DNA of 6,262 nucleotides. Origin: Planctomycetaceae bacterium. GTDB lineage: Bacteria > Planctomycetota > Planctomycetia > Pirellulales > Thermoguttaceae. The notes below the pieces were generated by a model that saw only the letters and a program-made list of their open reading frames with translations, did no database searches and was not told the DNA's origin. The DNA lies in the NCBI GenBank assembly GCA_031274385.1, contig JAISQH010000470.1:1-6262 (forward strand), written 5' to 3'. Below, in pieces: positions 1 to 5,408 of this stretch (the stretch's first letter is position 1; every line of letters begins with the position of its first letter). The position numbers and the translations under genes were made by a program.

Positions 1-14
1 TTGTTTGTACACTT

Positions 15-70
15 ACCCCGTGCTGCACTTCGTTTGCACGGGGTTATCAAAATTAAACTCCTACGGAGTT
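15..70. repeat. Two adjacent small perfect hairpins
   Basis: The sequence shows two inverted repeats in a row. The first has 9-bp arms (ACCCCGTGC at 15-23 and GCACGGGGT at 36-44) around a 12-base loop. The second has 6-bp arms (AACTCC at 56-61 and GGAGTT at 65-70) around TAC. Neither is followed by a clean T-run, so they are poor intrinsic terminators for + strand transcripts. They look like one unit of a dispersed palindromic repeat, or the 3' end of a transcript from a gene left of the window. Which of these applies cannot be told from one copy. Confidence 0.6.
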
Positions 71-81
71 GTTTTAGTTAC

Positions 82-109
82 TTGGCACGCAATCCTTAAA
101 AAATAAAAT
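82..109 (+). promoter_or_regulatory. Candidate sigma70 promoter for the SGNH protein gene
   Basis: TTGGCA (82-87) and TAAAAT (104-109) each match the sigma70 consensus at five of six positions and are separated by 16 bp. Transcription would start near 116 and leave a leader of about 40 bases. The call rests on consensus matching in AT-rich DNA, so chance is possible. Confidence 0.4.
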
Positions 110-156
110 AGACAGTTACCGATATTGTTACCAATCTCAAATTAACCCATTCAAGA

Positions 157-2112
157 ATGATGCTACGATTTTTAAGTTTGTTTCAGTTGCTTTTTGTTCT
201 ATTCGTTTTTGTTTTTCCGGCTGCGGTCTTGGGGGACGAAACGGAAACAATTCAACTTCGACGCGGTATTTCCAATTTGTTTTTTACCGCAACGCAAAAC
301 GAAATGGTTTTTTCCGTTTGTGAAAGCGACGCGGTACCGTCTTTTGAAGGCGGTTCCGTTGATGTTTATCCGGTTTATCTGAAAGAATTTGCCGCAACTT
401 GTCGTCAATGGTTTCCGAACACAACGTTTTCCTTCAAAACGTACAATGGGAAAACACGGGTCGATTCCGAACAACCCGGCAGTCATTACGGAGTTTATCG
501 TTACCGCCGAGCCGACGCCACACTCGGTAATACCATCGGTGGCGCACGGCTTGCCGTGATTGATTTGGCACAGTCCGATCTCGATAAAACCGAACAACAA
601 TTAATCGACGCTGTTGAAGGAATCGTAAGACAAAGTTATCAGGACTTGGATGTTGTGTTTGTTTATGCGGGAATTTCGCCGTTCGTCAACGATTATCTTG
701 CCGGAAAAACACCAACCGTCATTGTCCTATACGAAAAAATCGCCGAACATTACGGCGTGCCAAGTATCAATTTTGCTAAAAATGCCGCCGAAAAAATCAA
801 ATCCGGCACAATAACCTCCGACGAATATTTTGAAGGCGTCAAATATTATAAGCGTAACGACAAAATTTCGGATTCCAAAGGGAATGATCTCGATACGGCA
901 TTGTTTGTACGTTTTCTCGAATTGTGTCACAAGAACAAAACCACAGAACCGGCGTTGCTGCGCCGTCAATTACCGAAACCAATTTCACCAACCAATATGG
1001 AAAATGCGGGAATTGTTCCATACGAACTTGGTCAATACAATCGTTCCGACTGGCAAGAAGGAGTTGCGCGGAAGCCTTCGGTTCCGTTTTTGCGGCATCT
1101 TCTTGTCGGATCAAAACCGGGTGCGGTTTTCAGTATCAAATTTAAGGGTTCTCGTTGCGGTTTTATTGACCTGCTTGCCGCCGATACCGCCGATATCGAA
1201 TACCGGGTGGACGATGCGGCTTGGACTCGTCTTGACGGAAACGCCGGACGAGGTCTGACAGAACCGGTTCGCCGTAACTTTCCCGATTTAATTCATGGGC
1301 TTGATCCGCGTCAGGAACATCGTTTTGAAATCCGTATCGCCGAACAACAACCCGCGTCTGCTTCGCCGCGAACCGAACGGCTTGGTGTATTGTTGATTGA
1401 CGGCGTCGTGGATGATCCTTATCAGGGCAAAACATTGTTGGAACGAATAGACGCGGTGTACGAAAAAATGGTTCCTATTCAGTACGAATTTCCCTCTGAC
1501 CGTTGGCAACATATTCCGAAAACAATCCGAAAACTTCAAAACGGTGAACCGCTTCGTATTGTCATGCTTGGCGACAGTATTATGGGCGACACCGGTTCGT
1601 CGCATTACAATCTGTTACTCGAACGAATGTATCCGGGCAGTAAAGTGGAACGAATCATGTCGCTTCGCGGATCAACCGGTTGCTGGTATTATCAGGAGGA
1701 AAACCGCGTCGAATCGTATGTACTCAAACATAACCCGGACTTGTTGATGATCGGCGGAATCAGTAACCGTAACGACACCGAAGCAATTCGTTCCGTTATT
1801 CATCAGGTACGTCGAAAGCAATCGCCGGAAATTATGCTCATTACGCCGGTTTTCGGGGCAATGACCGATGCACACCTCAGAAACTGGACATTTAATATCA
1901 GTGACAACCCGGAAGATTATCGTAATAAACTCCGAAAATTGGCAGAGGAAGAAAATTGTGAGTTTGTTGATCTGACCGGTGCTTTTCATCAATACATTAC
2001 CAATTCCGGTCGAAGTTACGGTTGGTACATGCGGGACGGAGTTCACGCCAACGAACGAGGTTTTCAAATCATCGGACGCCTGTTGATCCAATTTTTCAGC
2101 CCGAAAAAATAA
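157..2112 (+). CDS. Secreted tandem SGNH/GDSL hydrolase, N-terminal copy degenerate
   Basis: This is a 651-residue exported protein. Residues 1-26 are a signal peptide: Arg4, then a long Phe/Leu/Val core, with likely cleavage after Gly26. About residues 47-260 resemble an SGNH hydrolase domain whose motifs have decayed. About 300-430 look like an all-beta linker domain of the kind found beside carbohydrate-esterase SGNH domains. About 460-650 are a second SGNH domain with all four blocks: GDS (Ser474), Gly505, GGISN (Asn537) and DGVH (Asp627, His630). The known family chemistry is serine ester hydrolysis, often deacetylation of polysaccharides; the substrate here is unknown. The start is chosen at the first ATG of a double ATG (157/160). 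No good Shine-Dalgarno is visible. The stop lies close to a repeat element. A single carbohydrate esterase with an accessory pseudo-domain is the favoured reading. Confidence 0.85.
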   Translation: MMLRFLSLFQLLFVLFVFVFPAAVLGDETETIQLRRGISNLFFTATQNEMVFSVCESDAVPSFEGGSVDVYPVYLKEFAATCRQWFPNTTFSFKTYNGKTRVDSEQPGSHYGVYRYRRADATLGNTIGGARLAVIDLAQSDLDKTEQQLIDAVEGIVRQSYQDLDVVFVYAGISPFVNDYLAGKTPTVIVLYEKIAEHYGVPSINFAKNAAEKIKSGTITSDEYFEGVKYYKRNDKISDSKGNDLDTALFVRFLELCHKNKTTEPALLRRQLPKPISPTNMENAGIVPYELGQYNRSDWQEGVARKPSVPFLRHLLVGSKPGAVFSIKFKGSRCGFIDLLAADTADIEYRVDDAAWTRLDGNAGRGLTEPVRRNFPDLIHGLDPRQEHRFEIRIAEQQPASASPRTERLGVLLIDGVVDDPYQGKTLLERIDAVYEKMVPIQYEFPSDRWQHIPKTIRKLQNGEPLRIVMLGDSIMGDTGSSHYNLLLERMYPGSKVERIMSLRGSTGCWYYQEENRVESYVLKHNPDLLMIGGISNRNDTEAIRSVIHQVRRKQSPEIMLITPVFGAMTDAHLRNWTFNISDNPEDYRNKLRKLAEEENCEFVDLTGAFHQYITNSGRSYGWYMRDGVHANERGFQIIGRLLIQFFSPKK

Positions 2113-2150
2113 TCGTGTCAAAATTGCCGGAATATCCGTACCGATCAATG

Positions 2151-2320
2151 ATGTTCGTTTTTATTGTAGGGGCAATCCCTTGCGGTTGCCCCGAACGATC
2201 ACCAATTTAGGGCGACCGCAAGGAGGGCGACCGCAAGGAGGGCGACCGCAAGGAGGGCGACCGCAAGGAGGGCGACCGCAAGGGTCGCCCCTACGGATAA
2301 ATGGTTCAATTAATTTGTTC
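2151..2320 (+). repeat. Palindromic repeat element, copy A (expanded)
   Basis: This 170-bp stretch is nearly the reverse complement of 4472-4581, apart from 60 extra bases here. Outer arms GTAGGGGC (2166-2173) and GCCCCTAC (2287-2294) enclose two inner hairpins. The first is GGGGCAA/TTGCCCC (2169-2175 with 2186-2192). The second is GGGCGACC/GGTCGCCC (2270-2277 with 2283-2290), with loop GCAAG. The outer and inner pairings share bases, so they are alternative folds. Homology to copy B starts at ATGTTCG and ends at TTGTTC. No coding sequence for a transposase is present. It resembles REP- or MITE-type non-autonomous elements. The element ends 55 bp before the start codon of the next gene and may sit in its promoter region. 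Confidence 0.85.
2209..2283 (+). repeat. Five perfect tandem copies of a 15-bp unit
   Basis: The unit AGGGCGACCGCAAGG is repeated exactly five times (2209, 2224, 2239, 2254, 2269). The other copy of the element holds it once. Each unit contains one half of the GGGCGACC stem, so any of the five can pair with the single GGTCGCCC at 2283-2290. Because 15 is a multiple of three, one frame reads as a Gly-Arg-Pro-Gln-Gly repeat, but that is a by-product of the DNA repeat. Confidence 0.95.
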
Positions 2321-2375
2321 GTTTGTTTGTGTCATTTCCGAAAAACATTTTATTTTTTTAACAAAATTTCAAACC

Positions 2376-4337
2376 ATGAGAACAATGAGTACCCTTATTT
2401 TTTTTCTTGGATTATCAATTTTGCTTCCGGCTCAGGAACCGGTTACGCAATATGATTTTTCAACTTATGAAGGTCGGAAGGCTGCGGTTTTGGCATCGCT
2501 CAAGGATGTTGAATTAAAAGAACGCGGAAAACATGGAATTCCTCGTGCTTTGGCAAGATTGCATAACAATCCCAAAGATAAAGTCGCTCAGGATTATCTT
2601 GCCGATGTTCTCAATCCGAAAATGCAAACGATGTTCGATTTGCCCGGTATGGCGTTGGCTCTGTATCAGTACGAGAATTGTATTCCTTATGAAAATTGGA
2701 AAAAGATTCGCGGTTATCTCGAAACACTTGATACGAAGCAACATAAAGTCGGTGAAGGTTTTTTGGGACACGGTACGGAAAATCACGCTCTCATGATGTG
2801 GACAAGCGCGTATCTGTACGCCCAACGTTGGCAAGATCAAGGTTGGTCAAACGGCTTGAGCAGTGAAGAACTCAAAGTCATTTTGAAAGAACGATTACGA
2901 AAAATGTTGAAAAATGTGTACCGAATGGGTTACGCCGAATATCTTTCAACAACTTACGATGCGGTTCTCAATTTGAGTATGGAAATTTTGTACGTTTACG
3001 CTGCCGATCCTGAGGTTAAAGCGATGGCGGAAGCGTATATGCTTTACAAATGGTCAATTTTGTCACTCAATGCGTTTGACGGTGAAATTGTTGCGCCTCA
3101 TGCGAGAATGAATGTCCAAATCGATCATCGTTCGCCGGATCAAAAAGAAAGCGAACTTCCTGCGGCAAGTTACTATAATTGGTTGCTTTGGGGATGGGGT
3201 GACGCAACCAACAATGTTAAAGTAACTGATTTTCGACCGCGAAGTGAAAACGGTTACAACGAAACATCATACGCTATTTACGCGGCGTTGTCGAAAGCCA
3301 AACCGTATGAGGTTTTTTTCCGTTTGGCGGCAAACAAGGAGCCGTTCACGCAATGGTCGTCAAGCTGCATGTTTGGCAGTTATGGAGCGGGGGCACCGCG
3401 ATGGATGTTACGAAAAGTTTATCGGAGCAAAAATTACGCAATCGGAACCGGCAACTTCCGTTGGGTTCCGGGCGGTGATTATGCCGATCATGCCGCAGTT
3501 GGTTTCGGAATTTACTGGAGCAGTGCGGATCGGTTCAATTATCTCAATTGCTATTCGCCGTTTTGGTACAGCGACGGCGACGACCCAAGCCGAACACCGG
3601 ATACATGGGATCATGGTCAGGTCAGTCCTTTTCAACAAACCGCACAACATGAAAATACCGTTATTACGTTATTCGATATTCCCGACAAAGACCCTTGGCA
3701 AGGTCTTTCCGAGCCGGCAATAGAGGCGTGGCGCGACGGTCACGCGGACAATTTATTGAAACGCGGAATGTTACGTTTTCCGAAGTCGGTGGACGAAATG
3801 ATTGAAGAAAACGGTTGGATATTCCTTCGTGAAGGCGGAACCTACATTGGGATTAAACCGCTCAAAGACTATTCGATTCAGAACGATTTGCCGGGTCATC
3901 TCAAAGAATTTATTGTTGTCAAGTCCGATCATGCTCAAACCGGTTTCGTTTTTGAACTTGGTACGGAAGAGGAATTCGGCGATTTTTCAAAATTCCGCAA
4001 CTCGTTACCGAAAAATCCGCTTGAAACGGATTGGAATCAACTGACGGTGACGTACACCAATTCACGCGGTTCAACACTGGAAATCCGTTATGTTCCCGGT
4101 TTGCCTTTGGTTCCGGTTATTCCGGTTCCGACTCACTGGCAACATAAAAAAATCACCGGTTTTGCGGAGTCGGTTCCTGTTGTTACGATTAACGGTGTTG
4201 TCGAACGTTTTCTTGACGGTTGGCCCATGATTGAAAGCCCGGTCATCCGAATGAACAACAGCGTCTTGAAAATCGATGACGGCAAAACCCGCATCACTGT
4301 TGATTGGCAAGAAGACTATCCGGTCATCCGCCGCTAA
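2376..4337 (+). CDS. Secreted toroid/beta-sandwich protein, possible polysaccharide lyase
   Basis: With the start at 2376 this is 653 residues, beginning with a clear signal peptide (MRTMST, then a Leu/Ile/Phe core, cleavage after Ala19 in LPA-Q). About residues 45-320 are helix-rich with repeated aromatic helices and a GTENH motif at 133-137. This fits an alpha/alpha-toroid such as those of heparinase II/III-like and related lyases. A YLSTTYDA segment follows at 189-196. About 340-650 are rich in beta strands and Tyr/Trp, as in the C-terminal sandwich of such lyases, with a conserved-looking QHEN at 424-427. I cannot place it in a named lyase family, and catalytic residues are not proven. 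The frame stays open upstream to an ATG at 2301, but that codon lies inside the repeat element and would bury the signal peptide, so it is rejected. No Shine-Dalgarno is visible. The SGNH protein upstream suggests a shared role in glycan breakdown. Confidence 0.8.
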   Translation: MRTMSTLIFFLGLSILLPAQEPVTQYDFSTYEGRKAAVLASLKDVELKERGKHGIPRALARLHNNPKDKVAQDYLADVLNPKMQTMFDLPGMALALYQYENCIPYENWKKIRGYLETLDTKQHKVGEGFLGHGTENHALMMWTSAYLYAQRWQDQGWSNGLSSEELKVILKERLRKMLKNVYRMGYAEYLSTTYDAVLNLSMEILYVYAADPEVKAMAEAYMLYKWSILSLNAFDGEIVAPHARMNVQIDHRSPDQKESELPAASYYNWLLWGWGDATNNVKVTDFRPRSENGYNETSYAIYAALSKAKPYEVFFRLAANKEPFTQWSSSCMFGSYGAGAPRWMLRKVYRSKNYAIGTGNFRWVPGGDYADHAAVGFGIYWSSADRFNYLNCYSPFWYSDGDDPSRTPDTWDHGQVSPFQQTAQHENTVITLFDIPDKDPWQGLSEPAIEAWRDGHADNLLKRGMLRFPKSVDEMIEENGWIFLREGGTYIGIKPLKDYSIQNDLPGHLKEFIVVKSDHAQTGFVFELGTEEEFGDFSKFRNSLPKNPLETDWNQLTVTYTNSRGSTLEIRYVPGLPLVPVIPVPTHWQHKKITGFAESVPVVTINGVVERFLDGWPMIESPVIRMNNSVLKIDDGKTRITVDWQEDYPVIRR

Positions 4338-4342
4338 AAAAT

Positions 4343-4367
4343 ATCGCAATTCCTACCGTATTGCGAT
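4343..4367. repeat. Hairpin just after the lyase-like gene
   Basis: ATCGCAAT (4343-4350) and ATTGCGAT (4360-4367) form a perfect 8-bp stem with a 9-base loop, starting six bases after the stop codon. The position suits transcript 3'-end formation or stability, but no T-run follows, so a Rho-independent terminator is not supported. Confidence 0.5.
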
Positions 4368-4376
4368 GGACTTGGT

Positions 4377-4428
4377 GATAGTCTGTTGGAAAGAACTGAT
4401 GATTCGATGTTCTTTCCGGAAGACTATC
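4377..4428. repeat. Long two-part hairpin
   Basis: GATAGTCT (4377-4384) pairs with AGACTATC (4421-4428), and GGAAAGAAC (4388-4396) pairs with GTTCTTTCC (4409-4417). All 17 pairs are perfect, separated by a 3x3 internal loop, and close on a 12-base loop. A weaker extension outward (GGACTTGGT near 4368 against ACCAATCC near 4440) is visible. No T-run follows. Confidence 0.75.
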
Positions 4429-4441
4429 CTATTCATCTTAC

Positions 4442-4623
4442 CAATCCCAAAAATCGTGTTCAGATAATTAGGAACAAATTAATTGAACAATTTATCCGTA
4501 GGGGCGACCCTTGCGGTCGCCCTGAATCGGTGATGGTTCGGGGCAACCGCAAGGGATTGCCCCTACAATAAAAACGAACATTTATTATAATCCCCAATTG
4601 TCTGAACACGATTTTTCGGATTG
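4442..4623. repeat. 31-bp inverted arms bracketing element copy B
   Basis: Bases 4442-4472 and 4593-4623 are reverse complements at 28 of 31 positions; each contains the core AAAAATCGTGTTCAGA or its complement. They enclose the second copy of the palindromic element almost exactly, with one base of overlap on the left and about 11 bases between on the right. Either the arms are the outer ends of a larger element, or the element inserted into the loop of an existing hairpin. A transcript could form a very long stem here. Confidence 0.85.
4472..4581 (-). repeat. Palindromic repeat element, copy B (inverted relative to copy A)
   Basis: This 110-bp segment is the reverse complement of copy A with only a few base differences, but with one 15-bp unit instead of five. 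Outer arms GTAGGGGC (4498-4505) and GCCCCTAC (4559-4566) enclose the hairpins GGGCGACC/GGTCGCCC (4502-4509 with 4515-4522) and GGGGCAA/TTGCCCC (4540-4546 with 4557-4563). It carries no gene. With copy A it brackets the lyase-like gene in inverted orientation. Confidence 0.88.
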
Positions 4624-4641
4624 ATAAAATTGATAGGATAT

Positions 4642-4789
4642 ATAGACATGTTCCCAAACTTGAAAAAGCGTGTCATGGTTTTTTAATTTTGTCAACAGAT
4701 TTTACAGATTTTCATAAAAAACGAATCTGTAAAATCTGTAAAATCTGTAAAATCTGTTGACAATAACAACAATAATGGAACAAGTCTAT
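4642..4789. repeat. Outer inverted arms around the 9-bp-repeat hairpin
   Basis: ATAGACATGTTCC (4642-4654) and GGAACAAGTCTAT (4777-4789) are reverse complements at 12 of 13 positions and enclose the 24-bp hairpin between them. This is the same nested design as at 4442-4623, though the two sequences are unrelated. The arms are short and 122 bases apart, so confidence is moderate. Confidence 0.5.
4689..4763. repeat. 24-bp perfect hairpin built of 9-bp AATCTGTAA repeats
   Basis: Bases 4689-4712 and 4740-4763 are perfect 24-bp reverse complements (outer end TTGTCAAC, inner end AGATTTT) around a 27-base loop. The right side and loop contain nearly four direct copies of AATCTGTAA (4724, 4733, 4742, 4751), and the left arm contains two inverted copies. 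The stem can therefore form in shifted registers. It is noncoding and lies between the lyase-like gene and rpmG. It resembles a dispersed short repeat more than an operator, but no second copy is in the window. Confidence 0.9.
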
Positions 4790-4874
4790 TAAAATCGTTC
4801 CTCACAAAAAATGAAATAATCAGTATTTTTGAAATTTGCCGATCTCCAGTCCTTCCACTCCGAACAATTTCGGT

Positions 4875-4880
4875 TATACT
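4875..4880 (+). promoter_or_regulatory. Candidate -10 box for rpmG
   Basis: TATACT at 4875-4880 matches the sigma70 -10 consensus at five of six positions and would give a leader of about 55 bases. No convincing -35 box lies at the right distance (nearest is TTCCAC at 4853), so the call is weak. Confidence 0.3.
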
Positions 4881-4927
4881 CAGACAAATTTCAATTTCTT
4901 ACTTAATTCAATTACAACGCCCGTTTC

Positions 4928-4932
4928 AGGAG
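4928..4932 (+). promoter_or_regulatory. Shine-Dalgarno site fixing the rpmG start
   Basis: AGGAG lies eight bases before the ATG at 4941. It is the clearest ribosome-binding site in the window and decides the start over an upstream in-frame TTG at 4836, which would add 35 residues foreign to L33. Confidence 0.75.
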
Positions 4933-4940
4933 TCCAAACT

Positions 4941-5111
4941 ATGGCTGGAAAAAAAAGTAAAAAGAAAGCGGAAACCGTGTTTTTGGTCTGTGAAGAGACC
5001 GGAGAGTATAATTACGCCATCCGAAAAAAACCGGGAGGCGAAAAACTGAAACTCAGTAAATATTGCCCCAAACTCCGTAAACACACTATCCACAACGAAA
5101 AAAAGAAATAA
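4941..5111 (+). CDS. rpmG: 50S ribosomal protein L33
   Basis: This 56-residue basic protein is L33 of the large ribosomal subunit, near the tRNA exit region. It begins MAGKKSKKK and carries the L33 core: a VFLVCEE segment, a GEKLKLSKYCP segment, then RKHT and a Lys-rich end. Canonical zinc-binding L33 has two CxxC pairs. Here only Cys17 and Cys42 remain, and Thr20 and Leu45 stand where the partners would be, so zinc binding is unlikely. From memory this pattern is typical of planctomycete L33, which supports the taxon. Length is normal for the family. It stands alone, far from its neighbours, and is probably transcribed by itself. Confidence 0.95.
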   Translation: MAGKKSKKKAETVFLVCEETGEYNYAIRKKPGGEKLKLSKYCPKLRKHTIHNEKKK

Positions 5112-5156
5112 AATCATTCGATACTCTTTCTTCTTGAACATTCGGAAAACACCAAA

Positions 5157-5190
5157 ACGGCAACCCGATTCACCAGACTCATGTTGCCGT
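5157..5190 (+). terminator. Possible rpmG 3'-end hairpin
   Basis: ACGGCAAC (5157-5164) and GTTGCCGT (5183-5190) form a perfect 8-bp stem with an 18-base loop, 45 bases after the rpmG stop. An A-rich stretch precedes it, but no T-run follows, so it is a weak intrinsic terminator at best. Confidence 0.3.
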
Positions 5191-5200
5191 AGGTCAACCG

Positions 5201-5259
5201 GCGGTGAATTTCAAATTTCAATTGGAAATAAGGAACCTCGCAAAATCAGGATTCACCGC
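5201..5259. repeat. 9-bp inverted repeat with an alternative partner
   Basis: GCGGTGAAT (5201-5209) is the exact reverse complement of ATTCACCGC (5251-5259), 41 bases away. The same strand GGTGAAT can also pair with ATTCACC at 5168-5174, inside the loop of the preceding hairpin. The two folds are mutually exclusive. Whether this matters in RNA is unknown. Confidence 0.55.
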
Positions 5260-5372
5260 GAAAAAGACAAAAAAACACGAAATGACCTTTTTTATAACAT
5301 GATAAATACGACGTTATAAAAAACCGACAAATTATTTTTCAATTCTTTTCGTGAAATTTTTTGTTTTTCGTG
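5257..5372. repeat. A/T-rich element with nested inverted repeats before recJ
   Basis: Outer arms at 5257-5285 (CGCGAAAAAGAC, A-run, CACGAAA) and 5344-5372 (TTTTCGTGAAA, T-run, TTTTTCGTG) are reverse complements apart from two small indels and a few substitutions. Inside them is a perfect 11-bp palindrome, TTTTTTATAAC (5288-5298) and GTTATAAAAAA (5313-5323), with a 14-base loop. T-runs lie on the 5' arm and A-runs on the 3' arm, which is the reverse of an intrinsic terminator on the + strand. Repeats of the CGCGAAAAA...CACGAAA kind are, as I recall, dispersed in many environmental genomes. No gene is seen in 5112-5408. Confidence 0.7.
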
Positions 5373-5408
5373 ATCAACGATTCATTTGAGAGGTTCCCCA
5401 TTAGTATC

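Larger units (their letters stand above)
4341..4490 (+). pseudogene. Possible frameshifted remnant of an SGNH-type gene
   Basis: After the lyase-like gene stops, bases 4357-4388 align with 1555-1584 of the SGNH gene, which encode its catalytic GDS block. About 24 of 31 aligned bases match, with a 2-base gap. Conceptually the first frame reads YRIAM, and a shift of frame after the 2-base insertion reads LGDSLLERTDD. The frame then stays open through a Pro/Asp/His-containing stretch into the repeat element, ending at 4571. No start codon with a ribosome site and no intact domain are present. The segment is short and overlaps strong hairpins, so chance similarity is a real alternative. Confidence 0.25.

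Noticed and set aside
115..132. Direct repeat GTTACC...GTTACC before the SGNH gene as an operator
   Set aside because: Six bases repeated once at a 12-bp interval is easily chance; no regulator or second site supports it.
1672..2148. 158-codon open frame on the minus strand
   Set aside because: It lies opposite the conserved catalytic SGNH domain, so the coding pressure is on the + strand; its protein shows no recognisable motif.
2209..2283. CRISPR-like array
   Set aside because: The 15-bp units abut with no spacers and there are no cas genes.
2301..2375. In-frame upstream ATG giving the lyase-like protein 25 more residues
   Set aside because: The ATG lies inside the repeat element, and the extension would place a clear signal peptide in the interior of the protein.
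2180..2455. Open frame with a Gly-Arg-Pro-Gln-Gly repeat peptide
   Set aside because: It is a product of the 15-bp DNA repeat, runs into the next gene in another frame, and has no start signals of its own.
5134..5319. 61-codon open frame between rpmG and recJ
   Set aside because: It is composed of inverted-repeat DNA, low in complexity, and has no ribosome-binding site.
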